The notes under the pieces were generated by a model. The model was not told the DNA's origin. It made no database searches and saw only the letters and a list, made by a program, of their open reading frames with translations. This document shows, one piece after another, positions 63,531-64,000 of a DNA stretch of 64,000 bases. Positions within the stretch are counted from its first letter, which is position 1; every line of letters begins with the position of its first letter. The translations under genes were made by a program, and so were the position numbers. Source of the DNA: Propionispora sp. 2/2-37 (lineage in GTDB: Bacteria > Bacillota > Negativicutes > Propionisporales > Propionisporaceae); contig NZ_CYSP01000003.1 in the NCBI RefSeq assembly GCF_001298735.1, positions 248,001-312,000 of the forward strand. Direction: 5' to 3'.

Positions 63531-63686
63531 CTATTTTAACAAATCAATCGGAGGTTCTTTCTTGTTCGGTTCGAACATGTTAGCAAATCGGAACCTGCCA
63601 TTATCACAAAACAAGAATATCAAAAGTACGATGATGATAAGCCAGAAAGCACCAAAGTCATTGTTCTGAAATCTATCTAGGTCCAC
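63531..63686 (-). CDS. Small membrane protein, 51 residues
   Basis: The frame starts with GTG at 63686 after AAGGAAGGG. It encodes a short polar N-terminus (DLDRFQNND), one strongly hydrophobic segment (AFWLIIIVLLIFLFC) and a charged C-terminal tail (MFEPNKKEPPIDLLK). A terminator follows at once. It resembles in form the tiny YjcZ-like hydrophobic proteins of endospore formers, but the relation is not certain. Function unknown. An overlapping plus-strand frame (63481-63669) has no ribosome site and would include the terminator. Confidence 0.7.
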   Translation of the reverse strand: MDLDRFQNNDFGAFWLIIIVLLIFLFCDNGRFRFANMFEPNKKEPPIDLLK

Positions 63687-63816
63687 AATAACCCTTCCTT
63701 TCCTTTCCTCATTCTATTAACCCTGAATGAATAATATGTGATATATACTATGCCGGAAAAGAAATTTGGTGAATCTACCGGTAAATTCTTTGCATGGCTT
63801 CGCAGACTTTATATTC

Positions 63817-64000
63817 TTATTTGTTATCTGCAGCTTTCATAGATAGCTTGTTCTTTCCGTGAACACCACGGAACTTCTCCGTGATCTTTTCTACCACAAC
63901 AAAGAAAACCGGTATTAAGAATATCCCCAGTGTGGTAGCCGTAAACATACCGCCTACCACTGCCGTCCCCATCGAATTTCTGGCACCGGCACCGGCGCCG
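63817..64000 (-). CDS. RND efflux transporter (HAE1/AcrB type), C-terminal fragment
   Basis: The last 60 residues of an inner membrane drug/proton antiporter; the gene continues past the right edge. [17 protein letters not shown], the typical end of TM11-12 in AcrB/MexB, is followed by [17 protein letters not shown] and a basic tail. It works with a periplasmic adaptor and an outer membrane channel, so it supports a diderm envelope. Confidence 0.92.
   Translation of the reverse strand, partial: GAGAGARNSMGTAVVGGMFTATTLGIFLIPVFFVVVEKITEKFRGVHGKNKLSMKAADNK

Noticed and set aside
63481..63669. Plus-strand 62-codon open frame
   Set aside because: It starts inside the terminator and lacks a ribosome site; the opposite-strand 51-residue membrane protein explains the region better.

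Overview
The window reads as chromosome of an anaerobic, Gram-negative-staining member of the Firmicutes (Negativicutes; Sporomusa/Pelosinus-like is my inference). Shine-Dalgarno sites of the AGGAGG type, a guanine riboswitch in front of xpt-pbuX, an ald gene under a sigma-54 promoter and a LevR-type PTS regulator are Firmicute traits. An exbB-exbD-tonB set and the C-terminus of an RND efflux pump at the right edge imply an outer membrane. No rRNA, tRNA, CRISPR array, phage or complete insertion sequence was seen. Most genes lie on the minus strand in short operons separated by intrinsic terminators.

Layout. 1-155: N-terminus of a PBP2-like protein. 405-6942: a LevR/DagR-like activator, a galactitol-type PTS (gatABC) and two pentulose-phosphate epimerases. 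7417-8860: a DUF2164 protein, RNase P RNA, and a cheX-like gene behind a c-di-GMP-I riboswitch. 9014-11993: nirJ2/nirJ1 radical-SAM pair and a TetR gene, with tandem operator-like repeats. 12145-16614: a FapA-family protein with a duplicated N-terminal module, then riboswitch-controlled xpt-pbuX. 16801-22423: alpha/beta hydrolase, a frameshifted MCP-PhnD fusion, and a TyrR-like activator divergent from ald. 22513-24920: ECF sigma, anti-sigma and SIMPL protein. 25099-32656: complete L-rhamnose operon (rhaBAD, MFS permease, rhaM, fucO) with a divergent DeoR regulator. 32775-38088: two AraC regulators, fabF, and a DapF-like enzyme with both catalytic cysteines changed to serine beside a LysE-type exporter. 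38484-43369: an MCP and a three-gene cassette made of a cytoplasmic solute-binding-like protein, a HypB/UreG-like GTPase and an ABC ATPase, with no permease. 43686-51885: an iron-type alcohol dehydrogenase and a reductive pyrimidine/hydantoin catabolic operon with PucR. 52128-58375: LDH-like enzyme, Fur-box-associated tonB-exbD-exbB and a FecBCD-type ABC importer. 58524-61019: MCP-cheW. 61284-61701: a small internally duplicated cysteine-rich protein behind a strong promoter that overlaps a large palindrome. 61826-64000: orphan histidine kinase, a 51-residue membrane protein and the RND pump end.

Best candidates for undescribed biology are the permease-less cassette (40347-43369), the duplicated Cys protein (61420-61701) and the Ser/Ser DapF homologue with its exporter (35266-38088). 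Family assignments come from recognising motifs and overall protein resemblance by eye; no database search was run.
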